Assembly: GCA_016463555.1 (NCBI GenBank)
Contig: JAEMRB010000034.1
Location: forward strand, 1 to 9,684
DNA from: Chloroflexota bacterium
GTDB taxonomy: Bacteria; Chloroflexota; Limnocylindria; Limnocylindrales; Limnocylindraceae
Direction of reading: 5' to 3'
DNA length: 9,684 nucleotides
Part shown: positions 1 through 6,035 of the stretch, piece after piece
How positions within the stretch are numbered: the first letter of the stretch is position 1
How the letters are laid out: every line of letters starts with the position of its first letter
Notes under the pieces: model-generated
The model's input: the letters and a program-made list of their open reading frames with translations, nothing else
The model's database searches: none
Told to the model about the DNA's origin: nothing
Made by a program: the position numbers and the translations under genes

Positions 1-1368
1 GAGCAGTACGCCTTCCACGACGACATCACCTACCTGCGCGAGACGAAGGCGGGCCTGACCGAGGCCACGGTTCGGGAGATCTCCGAGACGAAGGACGAGC
101 CAGCCTGGATGCTGGAGTATCGCCTCCGCGCCTACAAGCACTTTGAGGCCCGTGCGATGCCGATGTGGGGTGGCGACCTCACGAAGCTCGACTTCTCGAA
201 GATCGTCTACTACCGCAAGCCATCTGAGCGAGAAGAGAAGTCGTGGGACGACGTCCCCGACCAGATCAAGAAGACCTTCGAGCGACTCGGCATCCCTGAG
301 GCGGAGCGCAAGTTCCTTTCGGGCGTTGGCGCGCAGTACGACTCCGAAGTCGTCTACCACTCCGTGCGCGAAGACCTGCAGAAGCTCGGCGTCGTCTTCA
401 TGGGTACCGACCAGGGGATGAAGGAGTACCCAGAGATCTTCAAGAAGTACTTCGGCACCGTTATTCCAGCAGAGGACAACAAGTTTGCCGCCCTCAATTC
501 GGCCGTCTGGTCGGGTGGCTCGTTCGTCTATGTGCCAAAGGGCGTCGAGGTGCCACTCCCACTGCAGGCCTACTTCCGCATCAACGGACAGAACACCGGG
601 CAGTTCGAGCGCACCCTAATCGTTGTAGATGAGGGCGCAAGCCTGCACTACATCGAGGGTTGCACCGCGCCAAACTGGGCAACCGACTCACTGCACGTCG
701 CCGTCGTCGAGGTGATTGCACTTCCGGGTGCCAAGGTTCGCTACACCACGATTCAGAACTGGTCGAACGATGTCTACAACCTGGTGACGAAGCGGGCGCA
801 CGCGCACGCCGGTGCCACCGTTGAGTGGATTGACGCCAACACGGGCGCACAGCTCACCATGAAGTACCCAGGCATCTACCTGCTTGGCGAGAAGGCGCAC
901 GCCGAAATCGTCTCTGTCGCTGTCGCCTCAAAGGGTCAGCGTCAAGACACCGGCGCGAAGGCGATACACCTCGCGGCCAATACGACGAGTCGAATTGTTG
1001 GCAAGTCGGTCTGCAAGGACGGCGGCGTGGCAACCTACCGCGGCACGGTTCGCGTGGCGCCTGGTGCAACCGGTGTCACCACCAGCGTGCGCTGCGATGC
1101 GCTGATCCTGGATGAGGGGAGCCGCTCCGAAACATATCCGTACATCGATATTCAAGAGGACGACACCTCGATGAGCCACGAGGCGACGGTCGGGCGCGTC
1201 TCCGATGATCAGATCTTCTATCTGATGAGCCGTGGGATGACGGAGAACGAGGCAACGAATCTGATCGTGCAGGGCTTCCTTGAGGTCTTCACCAAAGAGT
1301 TGCCGATGGAGTACGCCCTTGAGTTCAATCGCCTGATTCGACTCGAGATGGAGGGGGCCCTCGGGTGA
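1..1368 (+). CDS. sufB: SufB, Fe-S cluster assembly scaffold protein (5' partial)
   Basis: SufB is the scaffold subunit of the cytosolic SufBCD complex, on which Fe-S clusters are built before transfer to apoproteins. The reading frame is open from base 1 and gives 455 residues. Full-length SufB is about 465-480, so only a short N-terminal piece is missing. Family blocks visible in order: an EPAWMLEYRLRA block near the N-terminus (about residue 34), QYDSEVVYH, ALNSAVWSGGSFVYVPKGV, EGCTAP followed by SLHVAVVEV, TTIQNWSNDVYNLVTKRA, and near the C-terminus HEATVGRVSDDQIFYLMSRG and LPMEYALEFNRLI. The C-terminal block reads RCDALILDEGSRSETYPYI. It has Ser where E. coli SufB has its functional Cys405, which as I recall is usual for Gram-positive-type SufB. 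The stop TGA overlaps the GTG start of sufD, so the two are translationally coupled. No sufC is present downstream; it may be upstream of the window. Confidence 0.96.
   Translation, partial: EQYAFHDDITYLRETKAGLTEATVREISETKDEPAWMLEYRLRAYKHFEARAMPMWGGDLTKLDFSKIVYYRKPSEREEKSWDDVPDQIKKTFERLGIPEAERKFLSGVGAQYDSEVVYHSVREDLQKLGVVFMGTDQGMKEYPEIFKKYFGTVIPAEDNKFAALNSAVWSGGSFVYVPKGVEVPLPLQAYFRINGQNTGQFERTLIVVDEGASLHYIEGCTAPNWATDSLHVAVVEVIALPGAKVRYTTIQNWSNDVYNLVTKRAHAHAGATVEWIDANTGAQLTMKYPGIYLLGEKAHAEIVSVAVASKGQRQDTGAKAIHLAANTTSRIVGKSVCKDGGVATYRGTVRVAPGATGVTTSVRCDALILDEGSRSETYPYIDIQEDDTSMSHEATVGRVSDDQIFYLMSRGMTENEATNLIVQGFLEVFTKELPMEYALEFNRLIRLEMEGALG
1350..1357 (+). promoter_or_regulatory. Ribosome binding site of sufD inside the end of sufB
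   Basis: A purine-rich GGAGGGGG stretch lies within the last codons of sufB, 7 bases before the GTG at 1365. It supports the GTG start that overlaps the sufB stop over the downstream ATG at 1416, which has no comparable Shine-Dalgarno sequence. Confidence 0.6.
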
Positions 1369-2666
1369 CCCGTCGCGCTCTCGCTGATCTCCCCCTCGAG
1401 TGGGCGACAACCGACATGATCACCACGCTCAGCCCAGGGGGCGCCGGCCTACCTGAGCGCACGGTGGCACTCGCCGCGTTTCACGCCCTGCCAACGGAGT
1501 CGAACCTGCTCTTCACCGGATACGTCGACCTGAGAGCGGCAGAGGTAGAGCGCGCCGCGCCCGCCCCGCTCCCACAAGAGATTCGCCCCCTACCCGCCAC
1601 TGCGCTGCCAGAGGGCGCCGCTGCACTGATTGAGATTTCGAGCGCAGGTGTTGGCGCCTACCTTGGTGCGGAGGCCATCGCCGCGGGCTTGAGTGCCACG
1701 CCGCTCAGTCCATCCACACCGATGGGTGGCGCCAGCGAGGACCGCACCGCCGCGCTCGTCGCCGCACTCTGGAACACCGGCGTCTCGATCACGCTCAACG
1801 CCGGTCGCCTGAGCGCGCCGATCGTGATTCGCGTCGTCGCCCCAGAGTCTGGCTCCTCGCTTCTTGCCCGCATCGCCGTGCAGCTTGGCGATGGTGCACA
1901 GGCCTCGATCGTGGAAGAGATCAGCGGCAGCGCCGCCGTGCCCGGCGTCGCCACCTCACTCTTAGCGATCAGTAGCGAGATCACGCTCGGCGCCCGCGCG
2001 TCGTTGGCGCTCTCGTCAATTCAAGACCTTCCTGAAGACCGTGCCTATGTGACGGTCCGTCGCCATACCTTTGGCGAGAAGGCTCAGCTGCAGCTCACCG
2101 TGGCGCAGGTTGGCGCACGGCTGGTGCGCGGGCGCATTGATCACCTGCTTTCGGGCGATGGATCTGGCGTGCGCCAGGTCGAGGTGGTCTTCGGCGCCGG
2201 CGATCAGATTCACGACCTCACCACCTACAGCCTGCACTCCGGCCAGAAGACGGTCGGCGACCTGTTGGCGAAGGGTGTGTTTGCCGGGAACGCGCGCGGC
2301 TACATCAAGGGGGTCACGACGATTCCGCGCAGCGGACGTGGCACCAACTCGTATCTCGGTGAGTTCGGCATGCTCCTCTCGAAGACGGCGCGCAGCGTGG
2401 CGATCCCATCACTCTGGATTGACCAGCCTGACTGCGAGCGCGCGGCGCACGGGAGCTCCGTTGGGCCAATCGATCCCGCCCAGATCTTCTACCTCCGCTC
2501 GCGCGGGCTGACCGATGCCGAAGCGCGCCGCACCATCGTGATGGGATTCCTCGAGCCCGTTGTCGCTGCGCTCCCGCTCGATGCCGACGCTGAGCGCTTG
2601 CGCGAGGTGCTTGCTGCGAAGCTCGATGCTGCGCTGGCGAAGCAGCCCGCGGCGCTCGCCTCTTAA
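1365..2666 (+). CDS. sufD: SufD, Fe-S cluster assembly protein
   Basis: SufD is the SufB paralogue that pairs with SufB in the SufBC2D scaffold and is needed for iron entry. The 433-residue product has a poorly conserved N-terminal third. The SufB/SufD beta-helix core follows, with FGAGDQIHDLTTYSLHSGQK (about 277-295), AKGVFAGNARGYIKGV (302-317), IPSLWIDQPDC and AAHGSSVG (361-367), and the C-terminal FYLRSRGLTDAEARRTIVMGF block. His362 sits in the place of the conserved SufD SHGATVG histidine (E. coli His360), reported as essential; here Ser before it is Ala. The GTG start at 1365 shares bases with the sufB stop and has a good ribosome site, so SufB and SufD should be made in step. A start at Met18 (1416) is possible but less supported. 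Only 9 bases separate it from the Rieske gene. Confidence 0.93.
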   Translation: MTRRALADLPLEWATTDMITTLSPGGAGLPERTVALAAFHALPTESNLLFTGYVDLRAAEVERAAPAPLPQEIRPLPATALPEGAAALIEISSAGVGAYLGAEAIAAGLSATPLSPSTPMGGASEDRTAALVAALWNTGVSITLNAGRLSAPIVIRVVAPESGSSLLARIAVQLGDGAQASIVEEISGSAAVPGVATSLLAISSEITLGARASLALSSIQDLPEDRAYVTVRRHTFGEKAQLQLTVAQVGARLVRGRIDHLLSGDGSGVRQVEVVFGAGDQIHDLTTYSLHSGQKTVGDLLAKGVFAGNARGYIKGVTTIPRSGRGTNSYLGEFGMLLSKTARSVAIPSLWIDQPDCERAAHGSSVGPIDPAQIFYLRSRGLTDAEARRTIVMGFLEPVVAALPLDADAERLREVLAAKLDAALAKQPAALAS

Positions 2667-2675
2667 CCGGCGCAG

Positions 2676-2999
2676 ATGCCAGCAGAGCGCCTCTTCCCCG
2701 CAGTAGAACTTCCTGACGGCACGATGCGACTTGCGTGGCCAGGTGGCGCGGCCATCCTGGTGGTGAATCGCGGCGGCAAGCTGTTAGCGGTCGACGGCGT
2801 TTGCACCCACGAGTATTGCGAGCTGGATCGCGGCTTTCTCTCGCCAGCCACCGTTGATCGGCCCACCGTGACCTGCCCCCTGCACCTCTCGCGATTTGAC
2901 CTGGAGAGCGGGGAGCCGCTCGATCCACCAGCCGAGATTCCGCTCGGGGTTCACGTGGTGAGCGTCGACGATCAGGGGTGGGTGGTGCTTCAGACCTAG
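2676..2999 (+). CDS. Small Rieske-type [2Fe-2S] ferredoxin linked to SUF
   Basis: This 107-residue soluble protein is a single Rieske domain. The cluster ligands are clear: CTH (Cys43, His45) and CPLH (Cys67, His70), followed by the usual SRFDLESGE segment after the second ligand pair. It has no signal peptide or membrane segment, so it should act in the cytosol as an electron carrier. Rieske proteins of this size are commonly encoded in SUF clusters of Actinobacteria and Chloroflexota, where a role as electron donor or cluster recipient is suspected but not proven as far as I know. Two oddities: the spacing between ligand pairs is 21 residues, whereas 15-17 is usual, and Cys48 sits where respiratory Rieske proteins have a disulfide cysteine, with no partner in CPLH. 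The ATG at 2676 has only a weak ribosome site, which suggests coupling to sufD. Confidence 0.88.
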   Translation: MPAERLFPAVELPDGTMRLAWPGGAAILVVNRGGKLLAVDGVCTHEYCELDRGFLSPATVDRPTVTCPLHLSRFDLESGEPLDPPAEIPLGVHVVSVDDQGWVVLQT

Positions 3000-3014
3000 C
3001 CCTGCGCAGCGCGC

Positions 3015-3020
3015 TACGAT
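3015..3020 (+). promoter_or_regulatory. Possible -10 element before the iron transporter gene
   Basis: TACGAT lies 39 bases before the ATG at 3060, in the only sizeable gap (60 bases) of the suf-transporter-lgt run. No good -35 element is seen at the right distance. An internal promoter would let the transporter and lgt be expressed apart from sufBD. This is a weak call based on a six-base match. Confidence 0.2.
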
Positions 3021-3046
3021 GGGGGCGACGCGCACCAAATGCGCAA

Positions 3047-3054
3047 GAGGGGAG
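3047..3054 (+). promoter_or_regulatory. Ribosome binding site deciding the start at 3060
   Basis: GAGGGGAG ends 5 bases before the ATG at 3060. It lies downstream of the alternative ATG at 3039, so the later start is preferred. Confidence 0.7.
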
Positions 3055-3059
3055 CCCCA

Positions 3060-4205
3060 ATGCAGGAGATCAAGGATCGCGCCGCAAGCATCGCTGGCCT
3101 CGCCTTAGAGCGCGACGCAATCTTCTTGTACGACGCCCTCGCCAAGATCGAGAAGGATCCTGCGCGGCGCGGCGCCTTTGAGCGCATCGCCACAAGTGAG
3201 CGCCGCCACGCCGCCATCTGGGAGGCGAAGCTCCTCAGCCTCGGCGAGCAGGTGCCTGCCAGCAAGCGCCCAAGTTGGCGCGTGCGCCAGATCACGCTCC
3301 TCGCTCGACTCTTCGGCACACGTGCCGTGAGTGACATGGTCAAGGCGCTCGAAGGGTACGAAGAGGAGATCTACGGCGCCCACAGCGACGTTGCAGAGGT
3401 CACCGATATTGCCGCCGATGAGGCGAAGCACGCCGACATCTGGCGCGAACTTGATGCTGGAAAGAGCGAGGGTGCATATCGCGCTGGGCTCGCTGAGACG
3501 AAGGCCCGCGAGCCGTGGCACCGCGCCGGCAACAGCGGCACGCTACGAGCGACCATCTTCGGCGTCTCCGACGGCCTTGTCTCTAATGCCGCCTTGGTCA
3601 TGGGTATCGCCGGAGCGACCACGGCCAGTGGCCAGGGTGGCTTCGTGGTGCTTGCTGGCGTCGCCGGCCTCCTTGCCGGCGCGTTCAGCATGGGAGCGGG
3701 CGAGTACGTATCGATGCGCAGTCAGACCGAGCTCCTTGAGCGCCAGATCGAACTGGAGCGCGCAGAGCTTGAGGCGATGCCCGAAGAGGAGGAGGCCGAG
3801 ATCGCAGCGATCTATCAGGCGCGTGGCTTCCCCGATGAGGAGGCAAAGTCAATCGCCAAGCGCCTGATGGCCGATCCGAAGATTGCACTTGAGACGCTCG
3901 TTCGTGAAGAGCTCGGCCTTGACCCAGAGCAGCTTGGATCACCTTGGGGTGCATCCATCGGGTCGTTTGTCGCTTTTGCGATCGGTGCATTCGTGCCGCT
4001 CCTGCCGTTCATCCTGCTGAACGGCTCCACCGCACTCTTGATCAGCATCGCCTTGACGGCGGCCGCGCTCTTCGGTGTTGGCGCCGCGGTGAGCCTGCTG
4101 ACCGGCAAGTCTGCAATCTATACAGGGCTACGCCAGCTCGCCATCGGCGCCGCAGCGGCAGCCATCACCTACGCCGTTGGATCGCTCATCGGGGTCAACA
4201 TCTAA
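3060..4205 (+). CDS. Ferritin-like domain fused to VIT1/CCC1 iron transporter (MbfA/Er-VIT1 type)
   Basis: The 381-residue protein has two parts. Residues 1 to about 135 form a ferritin-like/rubrerythrin diiron domain: Glu17, the ExxH pair Glu47/His50 in SERRH, glutamates 101-103, and Glu121/His124 in DEAKH are the probable iron ligands. Residues from about 160 form a VIT1/CCC1 domain with the hallmark FGVSDGLVSNAALVMGIAGA (167-186), then GAGEYVSMRSQTELLERQ (212-229) and a Glu-rich cytosolic stretch to about 250. Roughly five membrane helices are predicted by eye (about 165-185, 195-215, 298-320, 324-347, 354-378). Relatives such as MbfA of Agrobacterium and Bradyrhizobium export iron from the cell, with the diiron domain sensing or delivering Fe(II). 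Export is therefore inferred here; manganese is a less likely substrate. A start at 3039 would add 7 residues, but the ribosome site favours 3060. Its place after sufBD and a Rieske gene suggests iron balance around Fe-S assembly. lgt starts on the base after its stop. Confidence 0.9.
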   Translation: MQEIKDRAASIAGLALERDAIFLYDALAKIEKDPARRGAFERIATSERRHAAIWEAKLLSLGEQVPASKRPSWRVRQITLLARLFGTRAVSDMVKALEGYEEEIYGAHSDVAEVTDIAADEAKHADIWRELDAGKSEGAYRAGLAETKAREPWHRAGNSGTLRATIFGVSDGLVSNAALVMGIAGATTASGQGGFVVLAGVAGLLAGAFSMGAGEYVSMRSQTELLERQIELERAELEAMPEEEEAEIAAIYQARGFPDEEAKSIAKRLMADPKIALETLVREELGLDPEQLGSPWGASIGSFVAFAIGAFVPLLPFILLNGSTALLISIALTAAALFGVGAAVSLLTGKSAIYTGLRQLAIGAAAAAITYAVGSLIGVNI

Positions 4206-5030
4206 ATGTTCCCGCTGCCGCCTGATCCGGTACTCATCGCGCTCGGACCACTCGTCATTCGCTGGTACGGCGTGCTGTACGCCGTGGGCCTGCTGGTGGC
4301 TTATCTCTTTATGGTGCGCGAGGCGCGTCGTCGCTCGTTGAACGAGAAGCTCATCCTTGACGGGCTGATCATCATCTCCATTGCGGCACTTGCCGGAGGC
4401 CGCCTCTATCACGTGATCGATGCGTGGGACCGCCTCTATGCGGCAAATCCCATTGCCGCGATCATTCCACCATACGAGGGGCTTGGGGCACCAGGCGGAC
4501 TCATCACGGGAGCGATCGCCCTCGTTGTGATCTTGCGCCGCTGGCGCCAAGAGCCGTGGGGCTGGGTCGACGTTGCTGGTCCGGCGATCCTGGTGATGCA
4601 GGCAATTGCGCGCTGGGGGAACTGGTTCAACCAGGAGCTCTACGGCACACCGACCGATCTTCCCTGGGGGCTCGCGATTGACTGCGTCCATCGTGCGATC
4701 AGCGTCTCGTGCGCAACGCTCGGCGACGCAGCAACGTTCCATCCGCTCTTCCTTTACGAGTCGCTATCGGGTCTGGCGGGCGCACTGATCCTCCCCGCGC
4801 TCGGGCAGCGGCTCAAGGGGCATCTGCTTCCCGGCATGGTCGGCCTCGGCGCCGTCGCCTGGTACAGCGTGACCCGCCTCGCCCTCGAGGGCCTTCGACT
4901 AGAGAATTGGCGGGTGGGCGGCATTGCAACCGCCTACTTCGTGATGGGGGCGGTCTTACTGGCCACCCTGGCCGTCGCCATCGTGCGCCTGCGAACTGCC
5001 GCCCCCGCCAAGAAGCGGCGCCAGCGGTAG
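4206..5030 (+). CDS. lgt: Lgt, phosphatidylglycerol--prolipoprotein diacylglyceryl transferase
   Basis: Lgt is an inner-membrane enzyme that moves diacylglycerol from phosphatidylglycerol to the lipobox cysteine of prolipoproteins, the first step of lipoprotein maturation. The 274-residue product is normal in length and has about seven hydrophobic segments. Family features: IRWYGVLYAVG (18-28), GGRLYHV (64-70), GLGAPGGLITG (92-102), the signature ARWGNWFNQELYG (135-147, with Arg136, Asn139, Asn142, Glu144), HPLFLYES (179-186), and TRLALEGLR (223-231) with the late arginine. The histidine that in E. coli precedes the GG pair (His103) is Pro here, a position that varies outside Proteobacteria. 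Cys160 and Cys169 fall in an external loop before HPLFLYES. The C-terminal tail is strongly basic (KKRRQR). The ATG abuts the TAA of the iron transporter gene, which suggests coupled translation, although the functions are not obviously related. Confidence 0.95.
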   Translation: MFPLPPDPVLIALGPLVIRWYGVLYAVGLLVAYLFMVREARRRSLNEKLILDGLIIISIAALAGGRLYHVIDAWDRLYAANPIAAIIPPYEGLGAPGGLITGAIALVVILRRWRQEPWGWVDVAGPAILVMQAIARWGNWFNQELYGTPTDLPWGLAIDCVHRAISVSCATLGDAATFHPLFLYESLSGLAGALILPALGQRLKGHLLPGMVGLGAVAWYSVTRLALEGLRLENWRVGGIATAYFVMGAVLLATLAVAIVRLRTAAPAKKRRQR

Positions 5031-5040
5031 GATCAGCGTG

Positions 5041-5058
5041 CTCGGCGACACCGCCGAG
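5041..5058 (+). repeat. Hairpin just before the mdh ribosome binding site
   Basis: Perfect 7-base inverted repeat: arm CTCGGCG (5041-5047), loop ACAC, arm CGCCGAG (5052-5058). No T run follows, so it is not a standard intrinsic terminator. The 3' arm touches the purine-rich ribosome site of mdh, so it may set the 5' end of the mRNA, slow ribosome loading, or protect the transcript. Confidence 0.5.
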
Positions 5059-5067
5059 GGAGGAGGG
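5058..5067 (+). promoter_or_regulatory. Strong ribosome binding site of mdh
   Basis: GGGAGGAGGG ends 3 bases before the ATG at 5071 and contains a full AGGAGG. It decides the start: the in-frame GTG at 5038 lies upstream of it and would add 11 residues not expected in the family. Confidence 0.75.
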
Positions 5068-5070
5068 CTC

Positions 5071-6003
5071 ATGGCAAAGATTCAGCGTCGCAAGGTCACC
5101 GTTATTGGCGCAGGGAACGTTGGCGCCACAACTGCACAGCGCATCGCTGAATCCGGGCTCGCCGATGTCGTCCTGATTGACATCGTTGAGGGGCTTCCAC
5201 AGGGGAAGGGGCTCGACCTTGCCGAGGCGGCTCCGATCGTGGGTCACGACGCCCACATCATCGGCACCAACAACTACGACGACACGGCGAACTCCGATGT
5301 GATCGTGGTCACCAGCGGCATCGCCCGTAAGCCGGGGATGAGCCGCGACGATCTGCTGAACACCAACGCTGGCATTGTTCGCAGCGTTGTAACCGAGTCA
5401 ACGAAGCGTTCCCCCGACGCCATCTTGGTCGTCGTCACCAATCCGCTCGATGCGATGTGCCACGTGGCGCTGAAGGCCTCTGGCTTCCCGAAGCACCGGG
5501 TGATCGGCATGGCCGGCACCCTCGACTCCGCGCGCTATCGCACCTTCATTGCCGCTGAGGCTGGTGTGAGCGTTGAGGATGTGCGGGCGTTCGTGCTCGG
5601 CGGCCACGGTGACACGATGGTGCCACTGCCGCGCTACTCATCGATTGGCGGCATTCCGCTGCCAGAGTTCCTCGCCGCGGATCGCATTGAGGCGATCGTC
5701 AAGCGCACCCGCAGCGGTGGCGCGGAGATCGTTGAGCTACTGAAGACCGGCTCGGCCTACTACGCACCAGCGGCGGCTACCTTTGAAGTGGTGGAGAGCA
5801 TCCTGCTCGATCGCCGTCGGTTGATTCCGTGTGCCGCGCTCCTGGAGGGCGAATACGGCGTGAACGGACTCTACGTAGGGGTCCCTGTCGTGATTGGCGG
5901 GAACGGCATCGAGAAGATCATTGAGATCACGCTCACGGCTGATGAGTCGGCCGCCTTCCAGCGCTCTGCAGATGCGGTGAAAGAGCTCGTCGATCTGCTC
6001 TAG
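5071..6003 (+). CDS. mdh: Malate dehydrogenase, lactate-dehydrogenase-like type
   Basis: This enzyme converts malate and NAD+ to oxaloacetate and NADH in the TCA cycle. The 310-residue product is full length. Residues 1-150 form the Rossmann domain, with GAGNVGA (13-19) and Asp37 in VLIDIVEG, the acidic residue that favours NAD over NADP. Substrate residues are Arg86 and Arg92 (ARKPGMSRDDLL), Asn124 (TNPLDAM), Arg155 (DSARYR) and the catalytic His179 (GGHGD), with Asp152 as the likely relay partner. Arg86 replaces the Gln of true lactate dehydrogenases, which points to malate. KTGSAYYAPAAAT is typical of the Mdh group found in Chloroflexus and related bacteria. The start is set by a strong AGGAGG site. 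A hairpin precedes that site, and a 40-base gap separates mdh from lgt, so it may have its own promoter. Confidence 0.95.
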   Translation: MAKIQRRKVTVIGAGNVGATTAQRIAESGLADVVLIDIVEGLPQGKGLDLAEAAPIVGHDAHIIGTNNYDDTANSDVIVVTSGIARKPGMSRDDLLNTNAGIVRSVVTESTKRSPDAILVVVTNPLDAMCHVALKASGFPKHRVIGMAGTLDSARYRTFIAAEAGVSVEDVRAFVLGGHGDTMVPLPRYSSIGGIPLPEFLAADRIEAIVKRTRSGGAEIVELLKTGSAYYAPAAATFEVVESILLDRRRLIPCAALLEGEYGVNGLYVGVPVVIGGNGIEKIIEITLTADESAAFQRSADAVKELVDLL

Positions 6004-6035
6004 CGCCAGCGGCGCTCTCGCTTAGAACCAGCGAG
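6002..6035. terminator. Two tandem hairpins at the mdh/mmsA convergent junction
   Basis: Two perfect 6-base inverted repeats sit side by side: AGCGCC (6002-6007), loop AGC, GGCGCT (6011-6016); then CTCGCT (6017-6022), loop TAGAACC, AGCGAG (6030-6035). They overlap the stop codons of the two convergent genes, which are only 18 bases apart. Neither is followed by a T run on either strand. A two-way terminator or mRNA 3'-end stabiliser is a reasonable guess, not shown. Confidence 0.4.

Noticed and set aside
1111..1140. Ser in SufB where E. coli has functional Cys405, as a possible loss of function
   Set aside because: As I recall, Gram-positive-type SufB proteins normally have Ser here, so it fits the lineage and is not a defect.
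928..1410. A 160-codon open frame on the - strand opposite sufB
   Set aside because: No family features; shadow of the conserved SufB core.
3039..3059. ATG at 3039 as the iron transporter start
   Set aside because: The clear GAGGGGAG ribosome site lies between it and the ATG at 3060.
2314..3060. A 248-codon open frame on the - strand across the end of sufD and the Rieske gene
   Set aside because: The translation is extremely rich in Arg, Ser and Ala, with no family features. It is a shadow of the two real genes.
4128..4742. A 204-codon open frame on the - strand opposite lgt
   Set aside because: No recognisable domain, no ribosome site, and it lies opposite a clear lgt gene.
5038..5070. 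GTG at 5038 as the mdh start
   Set aside because: It would add 11 residues, and the strong AGGAGG site lies downstream of it, directly before the ATG at 5071.
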